A stretch of 6,701 bases of DNA. It comes from Candidatus Woesearchaeota archaeon (lineage in GTDB: Archaea; Nanobdellota; Nanobdellia; Woesearchaeales; UBA525). Below are positions 1 to 6,355 of this stretch, in pieces (the first letter of the stretch is position 1; the number at the start of each line of letters is the position of its first letter). The notes beneath the pieces were generated by a model. It made no database searches. It saw only the letters and a program-made list of their open reading frames with translations, and was not told the DNA's origin. The stretch is taken from the NCBI GenBank assembly GCA_018221165.1, contig JAAOYD010000009.1, forward strand, positions 1-6,701, given 5' to 3'. A program made the position numbers and the translations under genes.

Positions 1-75
1 AACGAACTCCGAGAAACCGACCAGGAGATCGCCTGCTACAACGGCGACCTGCACGACAGCCACCTCGCTTTCTAG
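1..75 (+). CDS. C-terminal end of an unidentified protein (partial)
   Basis: An open frame enters from the left edge and ends at TAG 73-75, giving 24 residues that finish ...DLHDSHLAF. Nearly every codon that can end in C does so, which is typical of a coding stretch and resembles the high-C third positions of the RNase gene downstream. The tail is mixed polar and acidic with one cysteine and no membrane segment. Too little remains to assign a family. A TATA box begins within a few bases of its stop, so the next gene appears to have its own promoter. Confidence 0.6.
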   Translation, partial: NELRETDQEIACYNGDLHDSHLAF

Positions 76-88
76 CAAAGCTTATATG
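75..88 (+). promoter_or_regulatory. Archaeal promoter (BRE + TATA box) for the 66-residue ORF
   Basis: A purine-rich BRE-like GCAAAG (75-80) is followed by CTTATATG (81-88), close to the archaeal TATA consensus YTTATATA. Transcription would start about 25-28 bases after the box centre, around 110-113, which coincides with ATG 113. Start sites are inferred, not measured. Confidence 0.5.
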
Positions 89-112
89 TGTATAATTGAC
101 TCCGAACATATC

Positions 113-313
113 ATGAAAGTCATTGGAACAAACTACGAACTCATCCGTAATAATCTCCTTCAGTTTCCCAAACCCCTTAGCAGACCAATCGGTGAACACG
201 GAGAAGGAGAAAGAATGATTCAACGTCGAGTGTTTGACAAGGAAGTTGAAATAAATCGTATGAAAAGGGGTAATTACACGCCTCTTAAACAAGTTGATAT
301 CTACAACCTCTAG
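113..313 (+). CDS. Small basic hypothetical protein, probably leaderless
   Basis: I do not recognise this 66-residue ORF. It begins MKVIGTNYELIRNN and ends at TAG 311-313. It is rich in Arg and Lys, has no cysteine, no signal peptide and no membrane helix, and includes a Gly/Glu-rich turn (GEHGEGER) near the middle. An upstream in-frame ATG at 86 would add nine residues, but it lies inside the TATA box at 81-88. The predicted transcript start falls on ATG 113, which therefore fits a leaderless message, and no SD precedes either ATG. Its third codon positions are more A/T-rich than the RNase gene's, so it may be a recent, poorly conserved or spurious gene. It ends eight bases before the operon's TATA box. 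Confidence 0.42.
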   Translation: MKVIGTNYELIRNNLLQFPKPLSRPIGEHGEGERMIQRRVFDKEVEINRMKRGNYTPLKQVDIYNL

Positions 314-330
314 ACACAACCTTTAAATAG
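314..330 (+). promoter_or_regulatory. Archaeal promoter of the RNase-RuBisCO operon
   Basis: The TATA-like box CTTTAAATAG (321-330) is preceded by an A-rich BRE-like ACACAAC. Counting about 25 bases from the box centre puts the transcript start near 350-351, leaving a leader of about 15 bases that contains the SD (355-361) before GTG 366. No other good promoter was seen before 5378, so this one probably drives all four genes to 5343. Confidence 0.6.
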
Positions 331-358
331 CCTCTCCGTCGGAAAACACCTTGAGAGG
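331..358 (+). repeat. Inverted repeat across the operon start region (possible operator)
   Basis: CCTCTC (331-336) and GAGAGG (353-358) are perfect 6-base inverted arms separated by 16 bases. The left arm abuts the TATA box, and the right arm covers the expected transcript start and part of the SD. It could bind a dimeric repressor. In longer read-through transcripts it could pair and mask the SD. Six-base arms can also arise by chance, so function is only suggested. Confidence 0.3.
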
Positions 359-361
359 TGG
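355..361 (+). promoter_or_regulatory. Ribosome binding site that decides the RNase start (GTG 366)
   Basis: GAGGTGG lies four bases before GTG 366, matching the archaeal SD GGAGGTGA. The in-frame TTG at 351 would lie upstream of this SD and has none of its own, so GTG 366 is preferred. Confidence 0.6.
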
Positions 362-365
362 TGGT

Positions 366-1664
366 GTGAAGCTCATTTTCCATGGGGCCGCGCGTGAAGT
401 AGGCCGAAGCTGTATTGAGATACAAACTGAGGGTGACCGCTACCTCCTGGACTGCGGCGTCAAGTTCTGCAGAGAAGGCTACAAGTACCCTGAGGGTGTG
501 TTCAAGGTAACCGAACTGGACGGACTCCTCATCAGCCACGCTCATCTGGACCACACCGGCGCCTTACCATTCATCGAGCACTACAACCTGGTCTGTCCCA
601 TCTTCCTCACCCATCAAACCATGGCCATCACTAAAATCCTTCTCAAGGACAGCTACAAGATCGCCCATGTCAAGCATCTCCACGCAGCCTGGAACAAGAC
701 AGACCTCAGACAAGTACAGCAGGACGCGCACAAGGTCCACTTCGACAAGTGGTACAAGCATAGAAAGCTCAAGTTCATGTTCCTCAACGCAGGGCACATC
801 CCTGGCAGCGCGATGATTCTCTGCGAGGCAGAAGGAAAACGCGTCCTCTATACTGGTGATTACAACACTCGTACCACGAGATTGATGGCGCCAGCGGACA
901 TGGCGAAGATTGCAAAGGAACACGGTCCCTTCGACGCGCTCATCACCGAGGTGACCTATGGCCATCGCACACTTCCTGACCGCACCGAACTAGAAGAGAA
1001 GTTCATCGCGAGTCTGAAACGTGTCATCGCTCAAGGAGGTACAGCATTAGTACCTGTCTTCGCTCTTGGGCGTTCACAGGAGATTCTCATCATGCTGAGC
1101 GAACACGACTTCGACTGCCCCATCTATTTCGATGGTATGGCAAAGGAAGTCACCAGAAAGATTCTCACAAACGAGAGTACCTACGTCATCAACAAGGACA
1201 AGCTGCATCACATGCTCTTCGACCGTGCCGAACTCGTGGCAAGTCAGGACCGACGGGCGCAAATCGCCCAGGAACCCGGAGCGAAGATTATCATTACCAC
1301 CTCTGGAATGATGCAAGGCGGACCTATCATGGCCTATCTCAAGCACTTGTGGCACGAACCGAAGAACGCTATCTTCTTGACAGGCTACCAAGTGCAGGGA
1401 ACCAATGGCCGCCACCTGATGGAAAAAGGCTATGTGCATATCGATGGGTGGAAAACTCCTGTGAAGTGCGAGGTGCAGAAGTTTGATTTCAGTGGCCACG
1501 CAGACATCAATGATATCAAGAAGTCAATCTGGCAGTCGCAAGCAAAATTAGTAATTTTCCAGCATGGTGATCCTGAAAGTGTGGAGAACATGCTGGCTTG
1601 GGCAAAGGAAGAGACACCCTTCGAAGTGAAAGGGCCTCTTATTGGAGACATCATAGAACTATGA
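366..1664 (+). CDS. Beta-CASP metallo-beta-lactamase ribonuclease, aCPSF2-like
   Basis: This 432-residue protein belongs to the CPSF73-related beta-CASP nucleases, zinc enzymes that cut or trim RNA. The metal-binding set is complete: D29 (LLDCG), H58-x-H60-x-D62-H63 (SHAHLDHTG), H144 (GHIPGS) and D165 (YTGDYN). The beta-CASP motifs are also present: E195 (ITEVTYG), H378 (SGHAD) and H400 (FQHGDPE). The N-terminus opens straight into the MBL fold (FHGAAREVGRSC). The KH domains of aCPSF1/FttA, the archaeal termination nuclease, are therefore absent, and length and layout fit the shorter aCPSF2 group. An RNase J assignment is less likely but not excluded. It is cytoplasmic, with no signal peptide. 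It starts the operon, and its stop is embedded in the SD of the RuBisCO gene, which suggests a link between RNA turnover and nucleotide salvage (inference). GTG 366 is chosen over TTG 351 because of the SD. Confidence 0.9.
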   Translation: MKLIFHGAAREVGRSCIEIQTEGDRYLLDCGVKFCREGYKYPEGVFKVTELDGLLISHAHLDHTGALPFIEHYNLVCPIFLTHQTMAITKILLKDSYKIAHVKHLHAAWNKTDLRQVQQDAHKVHFDKWYKHRKLKFMFLNAGHIPGSAMILCEAEGKRVLYTGDYNTRTTRLMAPADMAKIAKEHGPFDALITEVTYGHRTLPDRTELEEKFIASLKRVIAQGGTALVPVFALGRSQEILIMLSEHDFDCPIYFDGMAKEVTRKILTNESTYVINKDKLHHMLFDRAELVASQDRRAQIAQEPGAKIIITTSGMMQGGPIMAYLKHLWHEPKNAIFLTGYQVQGTNGRHLMEKGYVHIDGWKTPVKCEVQKFDFSGHADINDIKKSIWQSQAKLVIFQHGDPESVENMLAWAKEETPFEVKGPLIGDIIEL

Positions 1665-1669
1665 GGTGA
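1663..1669 (+). promoter_or_regulatory. Ribosome binding site overlapping the RNase stop
   Basis: GAGGTGA shares two bases with the RNase stop codon (TGA 1662-1664) and ends five bases before ATG 1675. It overlaps an alternative in-frame GTG at 1666, which makes ATG 1675 the likely RuBisCO start. The overlap suggests ribosomes finishing the RNase could re-initiate on RuBisCO. Confidence 0.7.
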
Positions 1670-1674
1670 GCATA

Positions 1675-2994
1675 ATGACTATTTATGGAAATCTCGATTT
1701 CGTGGACAAGCATTACAAGCCGACGAAGACTGACGTTCGACTGGCATACACTGTAACTCCTATCAAGGGCACGACCCTCGTCCGCGCGGCGGAATACATC
1801 GCTGGCGAATCCAGCATTGGTACCTGGACGAAGATTATGACCATGAACCCGCACATTGCGAAGACGCTCAAACCACATATCTACAAAGTTGACAAGAAGC
1901 GCAGTGTTGTGAAGATTGCCTATCCTGAACTCTTATTCGAGCCTGGCAACATGCCTGGCATCTTGAGCAGCATCGCAGGGAACATCTACGGCATGAAGGA
2001 ACTCTCAAAACTCCGTCTTGATGACATCGGCTTCAGTGACAAGCTCCTGAAGAGTTTCAAAGGCCCGCAGTTCGGTATTGCAGGCATCCGGAAGTTTACG
2101 AAAGTCAAGAACCGACCGTTACTCGGCACAATTGTCAAACCAAAGGTCGGGCTCACCAGCGAGCAACACGCTGATATCGCCTACGAAGCTTGGATTGGCG
2201 GGCTTGACATCGTGAAAGATGATGAGAATCTCACCAGCATGAGTTTCAACAACTTCGACAAGCGCATGAAGTTGACCTTCGCCGCCAGAAGAAGAGCGGA
2301 AAAGGAAACTGGTGAAGTCAAGATTTATCTTGCAAACATCACAGCTGAAACTGATGAGATGAAACGGCGCGCCAAGCTCGTGAAGAAACTCGGTGGCGAA
2401 TTCATCATGATTGATATTCTCACTGCTGGCTGGGCTTCAGTGCAGACCATCCGCAACTACGCGCAGAAGCTTGGCCTGGCCATCCACGCGCACAGAGCCA
2501 TGCACGGCGCATTGACGCGCGACAAGAAGCACGGCATGAGTATGTTGAGCATCGCAAAGATTTCCAGATTAATCGGCGTCGATCAGTTGCACATCGGCAC
2601 GGCAAACATCGGCAAGATGGAAGGCGCGCCTGATGAAGTGCTGGCCATCGAACGCGAGATAGAAAAGGAAGTGGTGTACGCTGATGAAGTACATCACGCC
2701 TTGCATCAGGATTGGCATGGCATCAAGCCAGTACTCGCAGTCGCATCAGGTGGTCTCAGCCCGCTCGCTATTCCAAAGCTCGTCTCTTTGATGGGAACTA
2801 ACATCGTCATGCAGTTCGGTGGCGGTTGTCACGGTCACCCTGACGGAACTCGTGCTGGCGCTACAGCTATCAGACAATCCTGGGACGCAACAGAACAAGG
2901 TATTTCCCTTTCCCAATACGCGAAGAACCATCCGGAACTTGCAAGAGCCCTCATGAAATGGGGTAAAAAGAGTGTGAAGAAACGCACGAAGTGA
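1675..2994 (+). CDS. rbcL: Form III ribulose-1,5-bisphosphate carboxylase large subunit
   Basis: This 439-residue protein has the usual length of archaeal form III RuBisCO, which converts RuBP, CO2 and water into two 3-phosphoglycerates. Visible active-site elements, in order, are GESSIGTWT and GNIYGM in the N-terminal domain, K155-P-K157, the carbamylated-lysine motif K181-D-D-E184, H273-R274 (HAHRAMHG), H306 (HIGT), loop-6 K314 (IGKMEG), S358-G-G and the phosphate-binding GGG at 382-384. All known catalytic positions appear intact, so it should be active rather than a RuBisCO-like protein. No small-subunit gene is present, as expected for form III. It is followed at four bases by AMP phosphorylase and then R15P isomerase, so its RuBP comes from nucleotides; no phosphoribulokinase is visible here. 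C385 (GGGCHGHP) and S362 (SGGLSP) differ from the residues I recall in better-known enzymes. The III-a/b/c subgroup cannot be settled by eye. ATG 1675 is chosen over GTG 1666 because of SD placement. Confidence 0.95.
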   Translation: MTIYGNLDFVDKHYKPTKTDVRLAYTVTPIKGTTLVRAAEYIAGESSIGTWTKIMTMNPHIAKTLKPHIYKVDKKRSVVKIAYPELLFEPGNMPGILSSIAGNIYGMKELSKLRLDDIGFSDKLLKSFKGPQFGIAGIRKFTKVKNRPLLGTIVKPKVGLTSEQHADIAYEAWIGGLDIVKDDENLTSMSFNNFDKRMKLTFAARRRAEKETGEVKIYLANITAETDEMKRRAKLVKKLGGEFIMIDILTAGWASVQTIRNYAQKLGLAIHAHRAMHGALTRDKKHGMSMLSIAKISRLIGVDQLHIGTANIGKMEGAPDEVLAIEREIEKEVVYADEVHHALHQDWHGIKPVLAVASGGLSPLAIPKLVSLMGTNIVMQFGGGCHGHPDGTRAGATAIRQSWDATEQGISLSQYAKNHPELARALMKWGKKSVKKRTK

Positions 2995-2998
2995 AAGT

Positions 2999-4492
2999 AT
3001 GAAACTCAAAGTTCGGTTAGTTGGTATCGAGACAGGATTTACCCCTGTCGTCACCATCAATCATCTCGACGCGATACGTTACGACTTGCATCCACGAGAT
3101 AGGGTCACCGTAGAGACTATTGGAAAGGGGAAGCGTAAAGTTATCGCCGCAGTCGATGTCATTTCTACAGACAAGAGCATCAAACAAGGTGAAGTCGGTG
3201 TGCTTGTGGAAGTAACAGAAGAACTTAGTTTGAAGGAAGGGGATATTGTTGACATCCACCCCGCACCAAAACCTGATTCGCTCAAGTATATCAAACGGAA
3301 AATGGATGGTGAAGCGTTGAGCGCGCGTGAGCTCGACAGAATCGTGAAAGATATCGTGGCAGGTTCACTCTCAGAGGTTGAACTAAGTTTCTTCGTCGCA
3401 GCAGTGGTGATGAATCCGTTGAGTCTTGAGGAAATTACTGGCTTAACGCGTGCCTTGACAAGAAATGGAAGTCGGTTCTCAACAAAGAAACGCCCAGTCG
3501 TTGACAAGCACTGCATTGGTGGCATTCCAGGTAATAGAACAACGATGATTGTCGTTCCCATTCTCGCAGCGTTCGGACTCACTCTTCCCAAGACGAGCAG
3601 TCGCGCCATCACGTCACCAGCAGGCACTGCTGATACAATGGAAACCTTAGCAGATGTGGAGTTGTCGCTGGAGAAGATGGAAAAAGTTGTCGCAGAGACC
3701 GGTGCGTGTATAGCTTGGGGTGGTTCTTTAGGACTTGCGCCTGCCGATGATCGTATCATTCGCATTGAAAAGCCGATGAGCATCGACGCTTCGGGATTGA
3801 TGTTGAGCAGTGTGATGGCAAAGAAGTTCAGCGTTGGCGCAACGCACATCCTCATCGACATCCCCTATGGACGCAGCGCGAAGGTCTCGTCACGTTTCAA
3901 GGCTGAGGAGTTGAAGCAACACTTCCTTTCGCTTGGAACATTACTCGGAATGAAACTCACTGTGATGCTCACCGACGGCAACCAACCCATTGGTAACGGT
4001 ATTGGTCCTGTATTAGAAACGCGTGACGTGCTCGCGGTACTGCAGAACAAACCTGACGCTCCGCAAGATTTCAAGGAGAAGTCGTTGCGTCTCGCTGCTG
4101 AACTTCTTGAGTTCGCGGGCGGCTTATCAAAGCGTGCGAGTTATGAAGTTGCGAAAGATGTTCTTGAAAGTGGAAGTGCATGGAAGAAGATGCAGGAAAT
4201 CATCGCGGCTCAAGGTCCACCGAAAGAACAATTCAAACTTGGTCATCTACGCACAAAGCTCCTTGCAACGCATGCTGGTACTGTCAAATCCATCGACAAC
4301 AAAGCCATCTCGAAACTTGCTCGTCTCGCTGGTGCGCCCATCACGAAAGGTGCTGGATTGTATTTGCACAAGAAAGTCGGTGACAAGGTGAAAAAAGGAG
4401 AACCATTATACACTGCTTACGCTGATAGTACAGAGAAGATCAGGCACGTCAAACTCTATCACGAAGAACTCAAACCATACCGGGTAAAATGA
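2999..4492 (+). CDS. deoA: AMP phosphorylase (NMP phosphorylase, archaeal DeoA type)
   Basis: This 497-residue protein is close to the 503 residues of the characterised Thermococcus enzyme. It phosphorolyses AMP, and also CMP or UMP in studied members, to free base and R15P. Residues 1 to about 85 form the extra N-terminal domain that separates archaeal AMP phosphorylase from bacterial thymidine phosphorylase. The thymidine-phosphorylase core follows: DKHCIGG (169-175), the SSRAITSPAGTADTME segment (from S200) that binds nucleotide and phosphate, and WGGSLGLAPADD (from W240). A pyrimidine-nucleoside-phosphorylase C-terminal domain starts near residue 425 (HAGTV) and includes KKVGDKVKKGEPLY. 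C172 stands where several relatives have serine. It starts four bases after the RuBisCO stop behind a weak GAAGTGA (2988-2994) and overlaps the isomerase gene by four bases, so coupled translation is likely. The product R15P is the substrate of that next gene. Bacterial-type thymidine phosphorylase is unlikely given the N-terminal domain and neighbours. Confidence 0.94.
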   Translation: MKLKVRLVGIETGFTPVVTINHLDAIRYDLHPRDRVTVETIGKGKRKVIAAVDVISTDKSIKQGEVGVLVEVTEELSLKEGDIVDIHPAPKPDSLKYIKRKMDGEALSARELDRIVKDIVAGSLSEVELSFFVAAVVMNPLSLEEITGLTRALTRNGSRFSTKKRPVVDKHCIGGIPGNRTTMIVVPILAAFGLTLPKTSSRAITSPAGTADTMETLADVELSLEKMEKVVAETGACIAWGGSLGLAPADDRIIRIEKPMSIDASGLMLSSVMAKKFSVGATHILIDIPYGRSAKVSSRFKAEELKQHFLSLGTLLGMKLTVMLTDGNQPIGNGIGPVLETRDVLAVLQNKPDAPQDFKEKSLRLAAELLEFAGGLSKRASYEVAKDVLESGSAWKKMQEIIAAQGPPKEQFKLGHLRTKLLATHAGTVKSIDNKAISKLARLAGAPITKGAGLYLHKKVGDKVKKGEPLYTAYADSTEKIRHVKLYHEELKPYRVK

Positions 4493-5343
4493 ACGATTTC
4501 AACAAGTTGATAGACGACATCAAGACCTTGAAGATTCAAGGCGCTGAGAATGTCGCACGCGAAGCGCTCAATGGAATAGGCCGCTACGAAAAGGAACATG
4601 GTAAGCTCCCTTCGAAACTACTTGTGAAGAAATTGCTCGCGACCCGCTCGACCGAACCAATGATGCGGAACGCTGTTCGCTATTTCATGGAGCACGCGAA
4701 GCACGGCGACCCTGGAAAGGTACTGAGTTATCTCATGCACGGTTTTGATGAGGCTGACGGGAAGATCGCGAGTTACGCTGCCGGACTCATCACTGCAGGC
4801 GGAACCTACTTCACCCATTGCCATAGCAGTACAGTCATAGAAGCGTTTTTGTGGGCGCGCAAGGATGGAAAACAGTTCTCAGTTCATAACACAGAAACTC
4901 GACCGTTATATCAGGGTCGACTCACTGCGGAGGATCTTGCTGCAAACAACATCCCAGTGGTGCATGGTGTTGATAGCGCTGCTCGTGTCCTCTTGAAGGA
5001 TTGCAAGGCAGTCTTCCTCGGCGCGGACGCGTTGTTGAGTGATGGTAAGGTGGCGAACAAGATTGGAAGTGAGATGGTTGCTGAGTTAGCGTTCGAACGC
5101 GACATCCCTGTGTACATACTCGCCAACTCATGGAAGTTCACGAAGGCCACAAGTGAGGAATTCCAGAAGCGTCTGGAAAAACGCTCAGCAAGCGAAGTTT
5201 GGGAGCGACCACCAAAAGGTGTTGAGGTAATGAATAACGCGTTCGAATTCATCGACCCACGCTTCATCACCGCGGTCATAACTGAGCAAGGTATCCGCGA
5301 TTCTCGAACTGGTGCGCAGGAACTTGCAAAACGTCATTTATAG
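4489..5343 (+). CDS. Ribose-1,5-bisphosphate isomerase (eIF2B/e2b2 family)
   Basis: This 284-residue protein isomerises R15P to RuBP, joining AMP phosphorylase to RuBisCO. It has the eIF2B-related fold: a helical N-terminal region (1 to about 95), then a Rossmann-like part with THCHSSTV (catalytic C111), ETRPLYQGR, VHGVDSAAR, and GADALLSDGKVANKIGS (catalytic D180). The C111-D180 spacing of 69 residues equals that of the catalytic Cys133 and Asp202 in the Thermococcus kodakarensis enzyme (recalled). It is shorter than that 322-residue protein, mostly in the N-terminal helices and at the C-terminal tail, which ends in a basic AKRHL. ATG 4489 overlaps the AMP phosphorylase stop in an ATGA arrangement with no strong SD, so translation probably depends on the upstream gene. 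Methylthioribose-1-phosphate isomerase and true eIF2B subunits are alternatives in the superfamily, but the neighbours argue strongly for R15P isomerase. It is the last gene of the operon. Confidence 0.92.
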   Translation: MNDFNKLIDDIKTLKIQGAENVAREALNGIGRYEKEHGKLPSKLLVKKLLATRSTEPMMRNAVRYFMEHAKHGDPGKVLSYLMHGFDEADGKIASYAAGLITAGGTYFTHCHSSTVIEAFLWARKDGKQFSVHNTETRPLYQGRLTAEDLAANNIPVVHGVDSAARVLLKDCKAVFLGADALLSDGKVANKIGSEMVAELAFERDIPVYILANSWKFTKATSEEFQKRLEKRSASEVWERPPKGVEVMNNAFEFIDPRFITAVITEQGIRDSRTGAQELAKRHL

Positions 5344-5360
5344 ACGACAAATCATAATTG

Positions 5361-5389
5361 ACTATTCGCAAATAGTGAGAAATCTTTTT
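5361..5389 (+). terminator. Hairpin plus T-tract ending the NMP-pathway operon
   Basis: ACTATT (5361-5366) and AATAGT (5371-5376) form a perfect 6-bp stem with a CGCA loop, followed eight bases later by five T residues (5385-5389). The stem is A/T-rich and weak, but archaeal RNA polymerase can terminate on T-tracts alone. It lies 18 bases after the isomerase stop. Confidence 0.45.
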
Positions 5390-5392
5390 ATA
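5378..5392 (+). promoter_or_regulatory. Archaeal promoter (BRE + TATA) of the proline-rich protein group
   Basis: A good BRE-like AGAAAT precedes CTTTTTATA (5384-5392). Transcription starting about 25 bases from the box centre would begin near 5413-5414, giving a leader of about 14 bases holding the SD (5417-5424) before ATG 5428. This repeats the geometry of the promoter at 314-330. Confidence 0.6.
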
Positions 5393-5416
5393 CGTTATAA
5401 CATGCCTTCATTCAAA

Positions 5417-5424
5417 GGGGGTGA
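5417..5424 (+). promoter_or_regulatory. Ribosome binding site that decides the start at ATG 5428
   Basis: GGGGGTGA ends three bases before ATG 5428. An in-frame GTG at 5425 directly abuts the SD and would leave no spacing, so it is not favoured as the start. Confidence 0.6.
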
Positions 5425-5427
5425 GTG

Positions 5428-6351
5428 ATGGGCTTTTTCGGATTCTTGAAAAAACCGGCAGTAACAGCACCGACACAGCCACCGGCAGCACAACCTCCAA
5501 GCGAAGTACCTCCTCCACCAACTACGACTCCTGGAGCCACTCCATCTTCTGCTCCTGACAAGCCAGGCGAAGTGCCACCTCTCGACGTAGCTCCGAGTCC
5601 TTCCTTGATGCAACATGAAGATGACTTGGGTTTCGAGAACGAGATTCCAGCTGAAGAAGGCACTCCTGAAATCCCTCTTAATCTTCCTTCTGAAGATACA
5701 CCACCTTCTGACGTACCCGATACTCCACCAACCCCTGACTTACCTCCCGTTTCTGATACTCCAATGGGTGGTACTCCAGCAAATCCAGAATTACCCCCTG
5801 CACCAGATGCAACTGAGGATATGATGAGCGCACCCGTTACTGAAGTACCACATACTACAACTTCTGAAGAAGACGATGGTCTTCTTATCGAACATTCTGA
5901 CAAGCGCGTACTTGCTGTTGACTTGCCACCAATGGGTTCTCAACCGGTTGAAGTCGAACCTAAGTCATGGAGTAAAGAGCCAGAAGAGCATACGTTGCCT
6001 TCAATGGCAAGCAATGATGCTGTTCCTGATTTCACTGATGAGGAGATTGCCGCAGCTGAGGAACTCGAACCGCATCCTGAGGTGCGTACTGAAGAGCTGC
6101 CTGGTCTTGACCCACTGCCGGAACTCCCCTTCGAGACTGTGGAGAGTTTGTATGTGCCCGCTGTCGCATATCGCGAAGCCCTTGGTACAATTAGCAGCTT
6201 TCAGAAGTCAGTTCACAAGGGCGATGGCGCCTTAGACAAATTCACCCAGCAAATCACAGCTCATGGTACTGAGCTTGGTATTTTCGCAGAAAAATTGAAT
6301 ATGATGCAAGAGGAATTGATCCAAATGGATAACGTCCTGAACGAGAGGTGA
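5428..6351 (+). CDS. Proline-rich acidic protein with helical C-terminal domain, unknown function
   Basis: I do not recognise this 307-residue protein. It has three parts. Residues 1-10 (MGFFGFLKKP) form a short hydrophobic and basic tip that could touch the membrane or a partner, but it is too short for a membrane span or normal signal peptide. Residues 11 to about 240 are low-complexity and surely disordered: about 38 of the first 141 residues are proline, with many S/T-P, PP and acidic DTPP-like units, followed by an acidic stretch. Residues 241-307 are predicted helical, beginning LYVPAVAYRE and continuing with spaced Leu, Ile, Phe and Met. That C-terminal segment resembles the whole of the next gene's product in length and opening motif. 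The gene has its own promoter, and its stop lies within the SD of the next gene, so the two should be cotranslated. A scaffold or adaptor role is a guess from architecture only. Third codon positions are more A/T-rich than in the operon upstream. Confidence 0.75.
   Translation: MGFFGFLKKPAVTAPTQPPAAQPPSEVPPPPTTTPGATPSSAPDKPGEVPPLDVAPSPSLMQHEDDLGFENEIPAEEGTPEIPLNLPSEDTPPSDVPDTPPTPDLPPVSDTPMGGTPANPELPPAPDATEDMMSAPVTEVPHTTTSEEDDGLLIEHSDKRVLAVDLPPMGSQPVEVEPKSWSKEPEEHTLPSMASNDAVPDFTDEEIAAAEELEPHPEVRTEELPGLDPLPELPFETVESLYVPAVAYREALGTISSFQKSVHKGDGALDKFTQQITAHGTELGIFAEKLNMMQEELIQMDNVLNER
6345..6351 (+). promoter_or_regulatory. Ribosome binding site containing the upstream stop codon
   Basis: GAGGTGA ends in the stop codon (TGA 6349-6351) of the proline-rich protein gene and lies four bases before ATG 6356. 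This supports ATG 6356 and coupled translation of the two genes. Confidence 0.7.
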
Positions 6352-6355
6352 AAAG

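Noticed and set aside
351..365. TTG 351 as RNase start, adding MRGGG.
   Set aside because: It would lie at the predicted transcript start without an SD, and the added residues are the translated SD itself.
564..965. 133-codon minus-strand frame.
   Set aside because: It is antisense to the beta-CASP RNase, whose catalytic motifs are complete in the plus-strand frame.
1666..1674. GTG 1666 as RuBisCO start.
   Set aside because: It overlaps the SD GAGGTGA, which is correctly spaced for ATG 1675.
3079..3861. 260-codon open frame on the minus strand.
   Set aside because: It lies wholly inside the AMP phosphorylase gene, is Ser/Thr-rich without family motifs, and is the antisense shadow of a clearly identified enzyme.
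4023..4391. Two overlapping plus-strand frames (122 and 67 codons) inside the AMP phosphorylase gene.
   Set aside because: Both lie in alternative frames of a conserved gene and are Arg/Ser/Cys-rich without motifs.
5402..5428. Eight-codon ORF MPSFKGGE between promoter and the proline-rich gene, a possible leader peptide.
   Set aside because: Its ATG lies before the predicted transcript start near 5413, and its last codons are simply the SD of the next gene.
5412..5903. 163-codon minus-strand frame rich in Gly and Ser.
   Set aside because: It is the reverse complement of the proline-rich coding stretch: proline codons read as Gly/Trp-type codons on the other strand. It has no promoter or SD of its own.
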